Shown: positions 1 through 6,852 of the stretch, piece after piece | Position numbering within the stretch: position 1 is the first letter of the stretch | Layout of the letters: each line of letters opens with the position of its first letter | Source of the DNA: a virus | DNA: 55,251 nucleotides | Direction: 5' to 3' (one strand) | Virus record (IMG/VR): IMGVR_UViG_3300030090_005805 | Coordinates: 1 to 55,251 of that record | The notes under the pieces: generated by a model | What the model was told of the DNA's origin: nothing | Seen by the model: only the letters and a program-made list of their open reading frames with translations | Database searches by the model: none | Translations under genes and position numbers: made by a program

Positions 1-84
1 TGTTATGGGTAGATATATAAATGTTAATATTAATTTGAAGGAGGTTAAATTTGATTACAAATATATATAAACGTATGTTTGCAA

Positions 85-106
85 GATGGGGGTGTATGCC
101 CTCATC
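85..106 (+). terminator. Hairpin, possible terminator of an upstream operon
   Basis: GATGGGGG (85-92) and CCCTCATC (99-106) form an 8-bp stem with one G-U pair around a 6-base loop. A short T-rich stretch (107-111) follows. It could end transcription arriving from the left of the window, but the T run is weak, so the role is uncertain. Confidence 0.35.
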
Positions 107-112
107 TCTTTA

Positions 113-141
113 GCATACGCTAGCGTTGCGTTAGCGTACGC
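113..141. repeat. Strong GC-rich inverted repeat
   Basis: The arms 113-125 and 129-141 pair over 13 positions with one mismatch and one G-T pair around a 3-base loop. It lies in the GC-rich island and is followed by more near-palindromic sequence. It may be an origin hairpin, a binding site or part of a structured RNA. Confidence 0.5.
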
Positions 142-347
142 ATGCATACGGGGGCGCCGCAATTGCGTGCCGTGTACATATGCGCGCAGATGACGGCGGG
201 TTTGGGTCGACCCTCTCCTCGCAAACGATCTTTCACCATCGAGCGTATATACGCATATAAAAACATATACATAAAAACGTCATAATCAATTCATATTAAA
301 GTCATCGCTGTGTCCTCACGGAGTATTACGTATCAATAAAAAACATT

Positions 348-437
348 ATGAATTCACAAGAAAAAAAACTCGACATCAGCGCCCCTCTCTATGTGTTAAT
401 CATAGTAGCAGCATTCGCTGTAGGTATATTATTATAA
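348..437 (+). CDS. Possible 29-residue single-span membrane peptide
   Basis: An ATG after an A-rich leader opens a 29-codon frame ending in TAA. The first 13 residues are polar and charged (MNSQEKKLDISAP). Residues 14 to 29 are a continuous hydrophobic segment (LYVLIIVAAFAVGILL). This is the layout of a small phage inner-membrane peptide. It is the only plausible gene in the 700-base region. Short length and lack of a recognised family keep confidence low. Confidence 0.35.
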   Translation: MNSQEKKLDISAPLYVLIIVAAFAVGILL

Positions 438-527
438 TACAGAGTCCAAAATACCCATTTTACCCTAAAATATACAGACATTAAAAAAGAGATCTTTACG
501 GATTTTTTCAATCGAGCCTCATATATA

Positions 528-560
528 CACCGGACACCGGACACCGTCACCGTTCACCGT
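528..560. repeat. CACCG short tandem array (iteron-like)
   Basis: Five CACCG units start at 528, 535, 542, 548 and 555, giving a 7, 7, 6, 7 base period. The first two units are identical (CACCGGA) and the last three read CACCGT. The regular spacing suggests a multi-site protein-binding array or recent slippage. Confidence 0.5.
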
Positions 561-711
561 ATGTCTATCTATGTTTGGTTCCGTCGCTGTATATGTATTA
601 GTGTTGATTTTTGATTTTCTATGTTAGAGCGTATATATGTAGGATGGTAGGGGTAATATAAAGTCAGAAAAAAACTAGGATGTTTAAGTTATTTTTTGTA
701 TATATTAATAA

Positions 712-975
712 ATGATGAATTTAGATAAAGAAGTACATTTAAAGCAAGTTTTAAAAAGATTTCCACCCGGAGATCGTTGGACTCCTGTAGGAGCTGATGA
801 ACCTATATTTTCTTCCTTAACGGAAGGAATAGAATGGGTATTTCAACAAACTAAATCACATGACTTTTTAATAAGAGCAGCAGAAGGTAAAGTATTTATA
901 TATTCTGAAACAGAAAAACCTGAACCAGAACCAGAAAAACCTAAAACGTATAACATTTATGGAGAATTTGAGTAA
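712..975 (+). CDS. Hypothetical protein, 87 aa
   Basis: Small soluble protein with no family I recognise. It has an N-terminal charged region, a Trp/Phe-containing middle (residues 20-60) and a Pro-Glu linker (PEPEPEKPK) near the C-terminus. Two ATG codons stand at the start and the first is used here; they follow an A/T-rich leader without a Shine-Dalgarno sequence, as is usual for Bacteroidota and their phages. It overlaps the next gene by 17 bases, so the two are probably translated together. Confidence 0.65.
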   Translation: MMNLDKEVHLKQVLKRFPPGDRWTPVGADEPIFSSLTEGIEWVFQQTKSHDFLIRAAEGKVFIYSETEKPEPEPEKPKTYNIYGEFE

Positions 976-1603
976 AATACTTTTTATATTATTATTTTTA
1001 AGTAGTTGTAGTTTAACTTCAACATATTATGTTGATCCTGTATACGAAGATCATCCACATACAACTGAAGTATATTGGTATACTGACTATGAATTAGGTG
1101 GTACACCATATTTTGGGTATTGGGATAATTTTTATTATTATTATGGGGTTCCTCATTTTTACCCATGGTGGTATTATTATCAATTTATTCCTCCATACCA
1201 TTATTATTCACATACACATATAATTATTACAATTGACAATGGATATTATGTATATGGGCATAGAGGTCCTAAGTTCCATAATACTGGACCTGATTGTAAA
1301 ATTAACCATGGAAAATTTACTCCAACAGTTAAATTAAAAGGCACAAATGATAAATCATTTGTATTTCCTAGAGATTGGAAGTCACACAACTCAACTAAAA
1401 ATACTAAACAGGATAATTGGTGGAATAAAGTTAATATGAATAAAACTAATTATAATAGAAATTTTAATTATGGAAATTCTTATAAAATTAATAATAAGCA
1501 TAATAATACTATTAATATTAATAAAAATAACACAATAAATAAAGGTAATAATGGATCTACGAGACCAAATAAAACAAGAATTAACCAAAAGAAAAAAAGA
1601 TAG
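959..1603 (+). CDS. Tyr/His-rich putative lipoprotein
   Basis: The first 17 residues are a lipoprotein signal (hydrophobic core then lipobox LSSC, Cys17), so the mature protein should be lipid-anchored in the envelope. Residues 20 to 100 are extremely rich in Tyr, Trp and His. The C-terminal half is Asn/Lys-rich and low in complexity. The composition recalls metal-binding or surface-coating proteins, but no family is recognised. A phage lipoprotein could act in superinfection exclusion, which is inference only. Its 3' end overlaps the next gene by 53 bases in another frame. Confidence 0.7.
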   Translation: MENLSKILFILLFLSSCSLTSTYYVDPVYEDHPHTTEVYWYTDYELGGTPYFGYWDNFYYYYGVPHFYPWWYYYQFIPPYHYYSHTHIIITIDNGYYVYGHRGPKFHNTGPDCKINHGKFTPTVKLKGTNDKSFVFPRDWKSHNSTKNTKQDNWWNKVNMNKTNYNRNFNYGNSYKINNKHNNTININKNNTINKGNNGSTRPNKTRINQKKKR

Positions 1604-1772
1604 AGGTTTTGGTGATACTTTTGAAAGATTTACAACATTTACAGGAATTAAACGTCTAGTTAAATGGATATACGGAGATAAAGATTGTGGATGTGACAGA
1701 AGAAAAGATTTATGGAATAAATGGTTTCCTTATAATGATAAAGAAGCTTCTTGTCAAGAGGATAAAAAATAA
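1551..1772 (+). CDS. Small CGC-motif phage protein, 73 aa
   Basis: A basic small protein with a C-terminal cluster DCGCDRRKDLWNKWFPY (about residues 45-61), a layout I have seen in small conserved proteins of large marine phages; the function is unknown to me. The cysteines may bind a metal. The frame starts inside the end of the lipoprotein gene, and an internal start would remove the conserved-looking N-terminus, so the long form is kept. Confidence 0.65.
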   Translation: MDLRDQIKQELTKRKKDRGFGDTFERFTTFTGIKRLVKWIYGDKDCGCDRRKDLWNKWFPYNDKEASCQEDKK

Positions 1773-1829
1773 ATATATGTATTTACGACACCTAAGTTTA
1801 ACCAAATTTTTTATTATCAAAGATACTCA

Positions 1830-2018
1830 ATGTCTCATAAAGTCTTTATACGCCACACTTATATCTATAAATGTTCTGCCCAAGAATGTCGTGGTGAATG
1901 GAAAATTAATGAAGCACCTCATTTAGAAAGATTAAATTGCCCACATTGTGGGAAAAATGATATTGTTAATTATGTTAGAGTAGATCAACGAGAAAAGTAT
2001 AATAGAAAATGGGAATAA
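1830..2018 (+). CDS. Small zinc-ribbon-like protein, 62 aa
   Basis: Two cysteine pairs, C-x4-C (CSAQEC, about residues 15-20) and C-x2-C (CPHC, about 37-40), form a likely zinc ribbon. The spacing fits a rubredoxin-knuckle-type metal site. The gene stops one base before the rhodanese gene starts, so they share a transcript. The role could be nucleic-acid or protein binding; the sequence does not say which. Confidence 0.7.
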   Translation: MSHKVFIRHTYIYKCSAQECRGEWKINEAPHLERLNCPHCGKNDIVNYVRVDQREKYNRKWE

Positions 2019-2019
2019 T

Positions 2020-2319
2020 ATGTTAAAAGAAATTACACCTGAAGAACTAATAAACAAATCCCCTCAAATTATTCAAATTATTGACATTAGAGAACCCTAT
2101 GAATTAGTAGACGGTTATATATTAGGTAATACTAATATTCCTATGGGAGATATTTTAGATAAAAAAGACCAATTAAGTAAAACAAAAGATATAATAATAT
2201 ATTGTAATACTGGTAGAAGAAGTAAACCCGTAGTATATATGTTAAAAAAATTACATAATATATCTGCTTATAATTTACAAGGAGGTTATAAAAATTTCTT
2301 AAAAACAATTGCGAAATAA
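2020..2319 (+). CDS. Rhodanese-like domain protein
   Basis: A single-domain rhodanese of 99 residues, the normal size for the family. It has the N-terminal IDIREPYE motif (about residues 21-28) and the active-site loop CNTGRRS with the catalytic Cys62. Such proteins carry sulfur as a cysteine persulfide or act as small phosphatase-like domains. It follows the zinc-ribbon protein by one base. In a phage it might serve tRNA thiolation or cysteine redox chemistry; this is inference. Confidence 0.88.
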   Translation: MLKEITPEELINKSPQIIQIIDIREPYELVDGYILGNTNIPMGDILDKKDQLSKTKDIIIYCNTGRRSKPVVYMLKKLHNISAYNLQGGYKNFLKTIAK

Positions 2320-2343
2320 TTTGGAAAAGCAAAATATCCTTCG

Positions 2344-2362
2344 TATCTTATAGTATAAGATA
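2344..2362. promoter_or_regulatory. Perfect 9-bp palindrome before the VWA gene
   Basis: TATCTTATA and TATAAGATA flank a single central G, and the right arm ends 7 bases before the next start codon. A perfect 19-base palindrome at this place fits an operator for a dimeric repressor. The arms are A/T-rich with a one-base centre, so it is unlikely to work as an RNA hairpin. Confidence 0.45.
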
Positions 2363-2369
2363 AAAATAT

Positions 2370-4148
2370 ATGAGTAAAGGTTTTAGATATTGGGGTAAAG
2401 AATCACAAGAAAAATTTGATTTAATAGAATTAGCTCAAGCACAACATAACATAACTAATTTTGTAAAAATACTTACAGGAAAAGAAATACCAGTTGAATT
2501 TACAACTTCAGGTGATAGTATGACTGATGGTGAATCAATTACAATATCATCTAAAATAACACAAGATAAATTAGATAGTGTAGTTGGATTAGCATTACAT
2601 GAAGGTGCACATTGTACTTATACAAACTTTGATATACCTAAAAAAATAGGTAATTTCCTATTAGAACATAATTTAATACATGGTAAAGAAATTATATTAT
2701 TATTACTTAATTTTGTTGAAGATAGAAGAATAGACCAACTAGTTTATGATACAGCTCCTGGTTATCAAAGTTATTATAAAGCAATGTATGATAGGTATTT
2801 TTATAATAATACAATTGATAATGGAATTCGAAGTAATAAATTTAGAAATGAAAATTGGGAATCTTATATATTTCGTATAGTTAATATATTTAATAAACAT
2901 ACTGATTTAGGTGCTTTAGCTAAATTAAAAGAAGTATACAATATATTAAATTTAAAAAATATTAATAGACTTGAAAATACTATAGATTCACTTTATGTCG
3001 CATGTGAAATATATAAATGTATATATAATTATTTATCTACTTTAACAAAAGATGATAATATAAAACAATCATATAAAAATAAACAAAGTGGAGAACATAA
3101 AAGTTCAAAACCTAATGGAGCGTCTAAAAGTACTTTAAAAAAATTACTTAAAAAACAAGAAGATTTTACTTTAGGAAAAATTCATAAACAAAAAATATCA
3201 GCTATACATAAAAATAAAATAAAAGCTATTAGTGAATCACTTATTAAAGTAGAATTTATTACATCTGCTAATAAAAAAAGACCGGTTCATATAATGGATG
3301 GTATTAGTGATTCAACTATAAATGAAAAATTATATAATAGGTTTTATTCATTTAAACACACTAAAAATGACCACTTAATAGAGCAAGGCATAACTAAAGG
3401 TAAAAGATTATTAAATAAATTACAAATTAGAAATGAACAAATTACATCAGTATCTAAAAGATTAAAACAGGGTAAAATAGACCCCAGAAGAATTTATGTC
3501 GCTAATTTTGAAGATGATTTATTTTATAAAATAGATAAAGCTAATTATAAACCAATTAATTTAAATATATCAATTGATGGTAGTGGTAGTATGAAAGGAG
3601 ATAAATGGGAACAAGTTTTAATTAACGCTATAGCTTTAGGTTATGTATCTCTTAATATGAATAGTATTGACATATTAATATCTATTAGAACTACTGGTGA
3701 TGTGTTTACAAGAGGACAAGTACCATTATTAATCTTAGCGTTTAATAGTAAAAAACATACATTAAAAGACTTAAAAAAATTAAAATATTATCGTGAAGAT
3801 GGATTAACTCCTGAAGGTATATGTTTAGAAGCATTAAATATACCTAATTCTTCATATTATTTAGATTCATATTTTATTAATATGAGTGATGGAATGCCTA
3901 TATATAATGATTATAAAGGTGAAGCTGCTATATTAGATACAGCTAGAGTAATAAAAAATATCAAAAAAGGTGGGGTTAATATATTAAGTTATTTTATACA
4001 AAGTGAACATCATAATTATAAACATGACACAGAAAATAATTTTAAAAAAATGTATGGTAAAGATGCATCATTTATTGATATAAATAATATAAATGAAATA
4101 ACTAAATCATTAAATAAATTATTATTAAAAAAAGAATTAGTATCATGA
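2370..4148 (+). CDS. Metallopeptidase-like/VWA-domain protein (CobT-like layout)
   Basis: A 592-residue protein with two parts. The N-terminal part carries HEGAH (His77, Glu78, His81), a zinc-peptidase-like motif, followed by NFVEDRRID (about residues 115-123), which can supply the next ligand. The C-terminal part is a von Willebrand A domain with the MIDAS motif DGSGS (Asp403, Ser405, Ser407) and a later NMSDGMP strand. A Lys-rich linker separates them. VWA proteins of this layout usually work with a MoxR-type AAA ATPase to remodel a protein partner; no such ATPase is in this window. The stop overlaps the next start by 4 bases (ATGA). Confidence 0.8.
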   Translation: MSKGFRYWGKESQEKFDLIELAQAQHNITNFVKILTGKEIPVEFTTSGDSMTDGESITISSKITQDKLDSVVGLALHEGAHCTYTNFDIPKKIGNFLLEHNLIHGKEIILLLLNFVEDRRIDQLVYDTAPGYQSYYKAMYDRYFYNNTIDNGIRSNKFRNENWESYIFRIVNIFNKHTDLGALAKLKEVYNILNLKNINRLENTIDSLYVACEIYKCIYNYLSTLTKDDNIKQSYKNKQSGEHKSSKPNGASKSTLKKLLKKQEDFTLGKIHKQKISAIHKNKIKAISESLIKVEFITSANKKRPVHIMDGISDSTINEKLYNRFYSFKHTKNDHLIEQGITKGKRLLNKLQIRNEQITSVSKRLKQGKIDPRRIYVANFEDDLFYKIDKANYKPINLNISIDGSGSMKGDKWEQVLINAIALGYVSLNMNSIDILISIRTTGDVFTRGQVPLLILAFNSKKHTLKDLKKLKYYREDGLTPEGICLEALNIPNSSYYLDSYFINMSDGMPIYNDYKGEAAILDTARVIKNIKKGGVNILSYFIQSEHHNYKHDTENNFKKMYGKDASFIDINNINEITKSLNKLLLKKELVS

Positions 4149-4477
4149 GAGGAAGACCAGTAGAAAATGTGGTTAAAAAAATGAAATATGTTATAGATTA
4201 TGGAGATTCTAAATGGCATTATAATTTAAATAAATATCCTAATGGACCTTATTTAGTAGAACATTTTGATTCGAAATATGATAAACTTGAAAAATTATAC
4301 TATAAATTAGAAAATTTAAAAAAACCTAAATACCATACAAATGGAAGAAAAAAACGAATCACTAAAGATTGTAAAAAAAAGATGGAATTGGCTGAAAAAA
4401 ATTATTGGATGGAACATTATAAACTTTTTCCAAATGAAAGACCAAAAAGAAGAGGTAGAAAACCAGCTAAACGATGA
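4145..4477 (+). CDS. Basic hypothetical protein, 110 aa
   Basis: A strongly basic protein with many Lys and Tyr residues and a C-terminal RRGRKP, which resembles an AT-hook and suggests DNA binding. It is coupled to the VWA gene by an ATGA overlap. No family is recognised. Its last 44 bases overlap the next gene. Confidence 0.6.
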   Translation: MRGRPVENVVKKMKYVIDYGDSKWHYNLNKYPNGPYLVEHFDSKYDKLEKLYYKLENLKKPKYHTNGRKKRITKDCKKKMELAEKNYWMEHYKLFPNERPKRRGRKPAKR

Positions 4478-4625
4478 AGAAGATATTGAATTACTTTTAG
4501 AAGAAGCAAATGCATTTGGTTTAAGGTGGGAAATAGATAACACAGCTAAACAAATGATGGAACAAAATCCACATCTTCCTAAACTAGAAGCATATGTACA
4601 AGCATATAACGAATGGATTAAATAA
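4434..4625 (+). CDS. Acidic small phage protein, 63 aa
   Basis: The frame can begin at 4341, but that would overlap the previous gene by 137 bases. The ATG at 4434 gives a compact acidic protein (MKDQKEEVENQLNDEEDIEL at its start). The middle EANAFGLRWEID and the end AYNEWIK look conserved rather than random. The function is unknown. It is followed one base later by the next gene. Confidence 0.6.
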   Translation: MKDQKEEVENQLNDEEDIELLLEEANAFGLRWEIDNTAKQMMEQNPHLPKLEAYVQAYNEWIK

Positions 4626-4626
4626 T

Positions 4627-4797
4627 ATGTCAGTAGAAGATTTTTGGTGGGATACCCACAACGAATTAAAAGAACTTGGTTTGCAAAAAAAATTTGATAA
4701 ACAAGTTAAAAAAATGAAATCCCAAGAAAAACATCAGTATAAAGATGCAAAACAGATATGGGAATATGCTTTAGATAAAGTTAAAAATGGTCGCTAG
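4627..4797 (+). CDS. Hypothetical protein, 56 aa
   Basis: The start at MSVEDFWW (4627) is preferred to an upstream ATG at 4594 that would overlap the previous gene. The product is small, charged and helical, with Trp-rich N-terminal residues. Its stop codon lies 3 bases before the first paired base of the tmRNA acceptor piece, so the gene and the RNA may be processed from one transcript. Confidence 0.55.
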   Translation: MSVEDFWWDTHNELKELGLQKKFDKQVKKMKSQEKHQYKDAKQIWEYALDKVKNGR

Positions 4798-4848
4798 TAC
4801 TTATATTAGCTGCTTGTTTGGACCCGGGTTCGATTCCCGGCATCTCCA
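4798..4848 (+). ncRNA. tmRNA acceptor piece
   Basis: This upstream piece carries the 3' half of the P2 helix, the bases GGAC before the T stem as in ordinary tmRNA, the T arm with loop TTCGATT, and the 3' acceptor strand ending in discriminator A at 4848. It cannot be a whole tRNA, because only about 50 bases separate it from the coding sequence and no matching 5' acceptor strand lies upstream. The 17-base spacer 4849-4865 should be removed in maturation. Confidence 0.83.
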
Positions 4849-4865
4849 CTAAGAATACACGATAT

Positions 4866-5087
4866 GGGGATGACTGGATTTGACAGCAAGTAAGGGTATA
4901 AGGAAGACCAACGCAGTAACCGGCAAACAGGTTAACACGGCGATAGCAAGTACATTTGCTTTCTTATCATCTATTCGATCTCTTTCACAAGAGACTGTAG
5001 TTGCTAAAGAGCAAGTATTTGCAATGGCTGCCTAGTTAGGCACCCACGCCACACGGCAAACGAGGATCATGTCGTAAAAATCCTAGA
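4866..5087 (+). ncRNA. tmRNA coding piece with tag AKEQVFAMAA
   Basis: It starts with the tmRNA 5' acceptor strand and D-loop-like sequence. A hairpin (4979-4984 with 4989-4994) stands just before TAGTT (4998-5002), matching the UAGUC that precedes the resume codon in E. coli. The frame GCT (5003) to TAG (5033-5035) encodes AKEQVFAMAA, comparable with ANDENYALAA and ending in a ClpXP-type Ala-Ala. The stop lies in a hairpin (5029-5033 with 5038-5042), like helix P5 of one-piece tmRNA. The 3' end of the mature piece is not defined by the sequence. Confidence 0.83.
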
Positions 5088-5118
5088 AGCAGCCCGAAAG
5101 GGCTGCTTTTTATTTTTC
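5088..5118 (+). terminator. Rho-independent terminator of the tmRNA
   Basis: AGCAGCCC (5088-5095) and GGGCTGCT (5100-5107) form a perfect 8-bp stem with a stable GAAA tetraloop. A T-rich run follows. It closes the tmRNA transcript and marks where the gene really ends. Confidence 0.9.
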
Positions 5119-5123
5119 CTTTC

Positions 5124-5134
5124 TATATTTATTA
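5124..5134 (+). promoter_or_regulatory. Putative late promoter motif
   Basis: TATATTTATTA lies 26 bases before the start codon at 5150, right after the tmRNA terminator, so this cassette needs its own promoter. It is one of six similar motifs in the window (consensus ATATTTATWA). Recognition by the gp55-like sigma factor is inference. Confidence 0.45.
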
Positions 5135-5149
5135 GAAAAACTCATTATA

Positions 5150-6211
5150 ATGAAAAAATTATTAGTTTCGCTACTGATCATTCCCCTCTTTTTGTTTAGT
5201 CAAACAGAAAAAAAATCATTCGATTTTAAGGCAGAATTTAAAAAATTTACTAAATTTTCCACCTTTTATGGTGGAGTAAATGGAGGAACATCATTATCAG
5301 ATGATAATGTATATTCTATAACAACAGGTACTTTAGATCAAGGTATTATTGAAACCCCCTTTGATTATTCAATTATATTTGGTGTAAGAAAAATTGCTAG
5401 ATTTGGATATTTACCAAAAGAAGCATTTAAAAAAGGTAATGAAAATTCATTCTCAGATGCTGCAACTATGGGTAAAGTAACAGGATTTGAATTTTTATTT
5501 GAAGCCGAATATAAAAGACAACAAGGATTAACATTTTTTGATCAACATCATTTTTTAAGATATGTTGCAGATAAATGGATGGCTAAATTTGAATATTTAA
5601 AAGATGGATTTGCAGATATTGAATATGTTGAAGCATCACAAAGATATAGACATAAAATAAATAGAAAATTATCATTTACAGTAGGAACAGCACAAAGGAT
5701 ATCTGAACCATATGGGTTTAATCCATTAGACGATTGGATATTAGAAAATGGTAATTTACATTACACATATTTAGCATTACAAGAAGGATATGAAATAGAT
5801 CCCTTTAACGAAACATATACAGATCCAAACGGAAATATAGTTGCAAATTCAAATGAAGTATGGGAAGAGGTTATTATACCACAAATGTTAGATGAATATG
5901 TGATAAAAGAAAAAGATAAATTACCAAATGTTTGGAATCATTCATTGATTGTAGGATTTGATTATTATAGTTACAAGAAAGATTATTGGTTACATGCATG
6001 GGGTAATATTTTACCTTTACATTGGTTAGATGATAATGAATATTCATATAACACATTTAACGGAGGTAATTGGATAGATTATTCTGGTGGAATAATTTTT
6101 GGTTATTGGTTTAATAAAAATTTAGGTATATTTATAGAAGGTAAATATAACAAATATTGGAATAGAGAATGGCATAATTTTTCATTCGGTGTAAATTATA
6201 AAATATTTTAA
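5150..6211 (+). CDS. Outer-membrane beta-barrel-like protein
   Basis: A 353-residue protein with a clear signal peptide (residues 1-18, MKKLLVSLLIIPLFLFSQ). The mature part alternates polar and aromatic residues in short strands separated by Asn/Asp-rich turns. It ends FSFGVNYKIF with a terminal Phe, as in many outer-membrane barrels. It probably sits in the host outer membrane. Possible roles are receptor masking or surface remodelling late in infection, but this is inference. It starts a cassette of four exported or membrane proteins. Confidence 0.68.
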   Translation: MKKLLVSLLIIPLFLFSQTEKKSFDFKAEFKKFTKFSTFYGGVNGGTSLSDDNVYSITTGTLDQGIIETPFDYSIIFGVRKIARFGYLPKEAFKKGNENSFSDAATMGKVTGFEFLFEAEYKRQQGLTFFDQHHFLRYVADKWMAKFEYLKDGFADIEYVEASQRYRHKINRKLSFTVGTAQRISEPYGFNPLDDWILENGNLHYTYLALQEGYEIDPFNETYTDPNGNIVANSNEVWEEVIIPQMLDEYVIKEKDKLPNVWNHSLIVGFDYYSYKKDYWLHAWGNILPLHWLDDNEYSYNTFNGGNWIDYSGGIIFGYWFNKNLGIFIEGKYNKYWNREWHNFSFGVNYKIF

Positions 6212-6215
6212 AAAA

Positions 6216-6509
6216 ATGGCAAGCAAAGAATTAAACGAAGACTCAAGTTTTAAAGTTAGTATTAAAACCCTAATTGGTATAGGATTTGCAATGGCTACAG
6301 TTATTAGTATGTGGTTTATGTTACAAGCAGACATCGCTGAAGCTAAAGAATTACCTGTTATAGAAATTCCACCACCAGATGTAACTAGAATGGAATTTGA
6401 TATGAAAGATAAAAATATTCGATTAACTATACAAAATACTCAAGACGACGTTGAAGAAATTAAAGAAGATTTAAAACGTATTGAGGAAAAAATAGATCGA
6501 CTAAAATAA
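6216..6509 (+). CDS. Membrane-anchored coiled-coil protein, 97 aa
   Basis: A short cytoplasmic N-terminus is followed by one transmembrane span (about residues 15-36), a Pro-rich linker (IPPPDV) and a charged heptad-patterned coiled coil to the C-terminus (about 60-97). This is the topology of an inner-membrane spanin or of a small structural anchor. No lipoprotein partner is nested with it, so a spanin role is only a possibility. Confidence 0.65.
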   Translation: MASKELNEDSSFKVSIKTLIGIGFAMATVISMWFMLQADIAEAKELPVIEIPPPDVTRMEFDMKDKNIRLTIQNTQDDVEEIKEDLKRIEEKIDRLK

Positions 6510-6516
6510 AAAAAAT

Positions 6517-6840
6517 ATGAAAAGATTACTATTTTTACTACTGTTATTATCAGGAATAGTACATTCACAGATAACAGTAATACATTTTAATGCTAGTTGG
6601 AATGCTTCAAATGATGTTAAATGGTTTGGAGATTTAACTGATTGTAAATTAAAAAATATAGATATTGCTACAGATGCACAAGCAGGTACCGATCATAAAA
6701 TAACAGTTGTACCTACAATATTAGTATTAATTGATGGTGAAGAAGAAGAAAGATATGAAGCAGATATTTCATTTAGTATGCAAGCTACCAAAGAAGAAAT
6801 ACAAGAAGTTATAGACGAAATAGTAATGGATCAGTTCTAA
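6517..6840 (+). CDS. Exported thioredoxin-fold protein lacking the CxxC motif
   Basis: Residues 1-17 are a signal peptide. The rest matches a short thioredoxin: a first strand VIHFNASW (about 21-28), a second half with VVPTILVLIDG (about 64-74) containing the cis-proline (Pro66), and a C-terminal helix. The active-site position that normally reads WCGPC is WNASN here, so both redox cysteines are absent. It cannot act as an ordinary disulfide reductase; binding or chaperoning is more likely. It lies directly before the giant Cys-rich repeat protein, which may be its client (inference). Confidence 0.72.
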   Translation: MKRLLFLLLLLSGIVHSQITVIHFNASWNASNDVKWFGDLTDCKLKNIDIATDAQAGTDHKITVVPTILVLIDGEEEERYEADISFSMQATKEEIQEVIDEIVMDQF

Positions 6841-6852
6841 AAACAAAATCAT

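Larger units (their letters stand above)
1..711. other. Non-coding, locally GC-rich region with palindromes and iterons
   Basis: About 700 bases with no long reading frame. Bases 85 to 260 are visibly GC- and CpG-rich in an otherwise very AT-rich sequence. The region holds two hairpins (85-106 and 113-141), palindromes at 204-213 and 243-254, a five-unit CACCG array at 528-560, and an 11-base direct repeat GAGCGTATATA at 241-251 and 627-637. Such a mix is typical of a replication origin, a partition or packaging site, or a structured RNA, but nothing here decides between them. One possible 29-codon gene lies inside (348-437). Confidence 0.55.
4798..5087 (+). ncRNA. ssrA: Circularly permuted (two-piece) tmRNA gene
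   Basis: tmRNA rescues stalled ribosomes and adds a degradation tag. Here the standard 3' part comes first and the 5' part second. The T arm (CCGGG, 7-base loop, CCCGG; 4824-4840) and acceptor strand CATCTCC plus discriminator A (4841-4848) precede the tmRNA 5' end GGGGATGACTGGATTTGACA (from 4866). The two strands pair over 7 bp (4866-4872 with 4841-4847), including the G3-U70 pair that marks alanine acceptors. A P2-like helix also joins the parts: 4887-4892 with 4811-4816, and 4895-4902 with 4800-4807. No T arm follows the coding part; a terminator does. CCA is not encoded. The exact mature ends are not known. Confidence 0.86.

Noticed and set aside
1-20. End of an upstream gene (frame ending at 20)
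   Set aside because: Only six codons are visible, too few to support a call.
1687-1926. Overlapping frame between the CGC-motif and zinc-ribbon genes
   Set aside because: It overlaps two better frames with clear motifs, and its product has no recognisable pattern.
4341-4433. Longer start for the acidic small gene
   Set aside because: It would overlap the previous gene by 137 bases and adds a low-quality N-terminus.
4821-4850. An ordinary tRNA ending in GGGTTCGATTCCCGG and CATCTCC
   Set aside because: No 5' half or anticodon arm fits upstream, where a coding sequence ends at 4797. The strand pairs instead with the tmRNA 5' end downstream.
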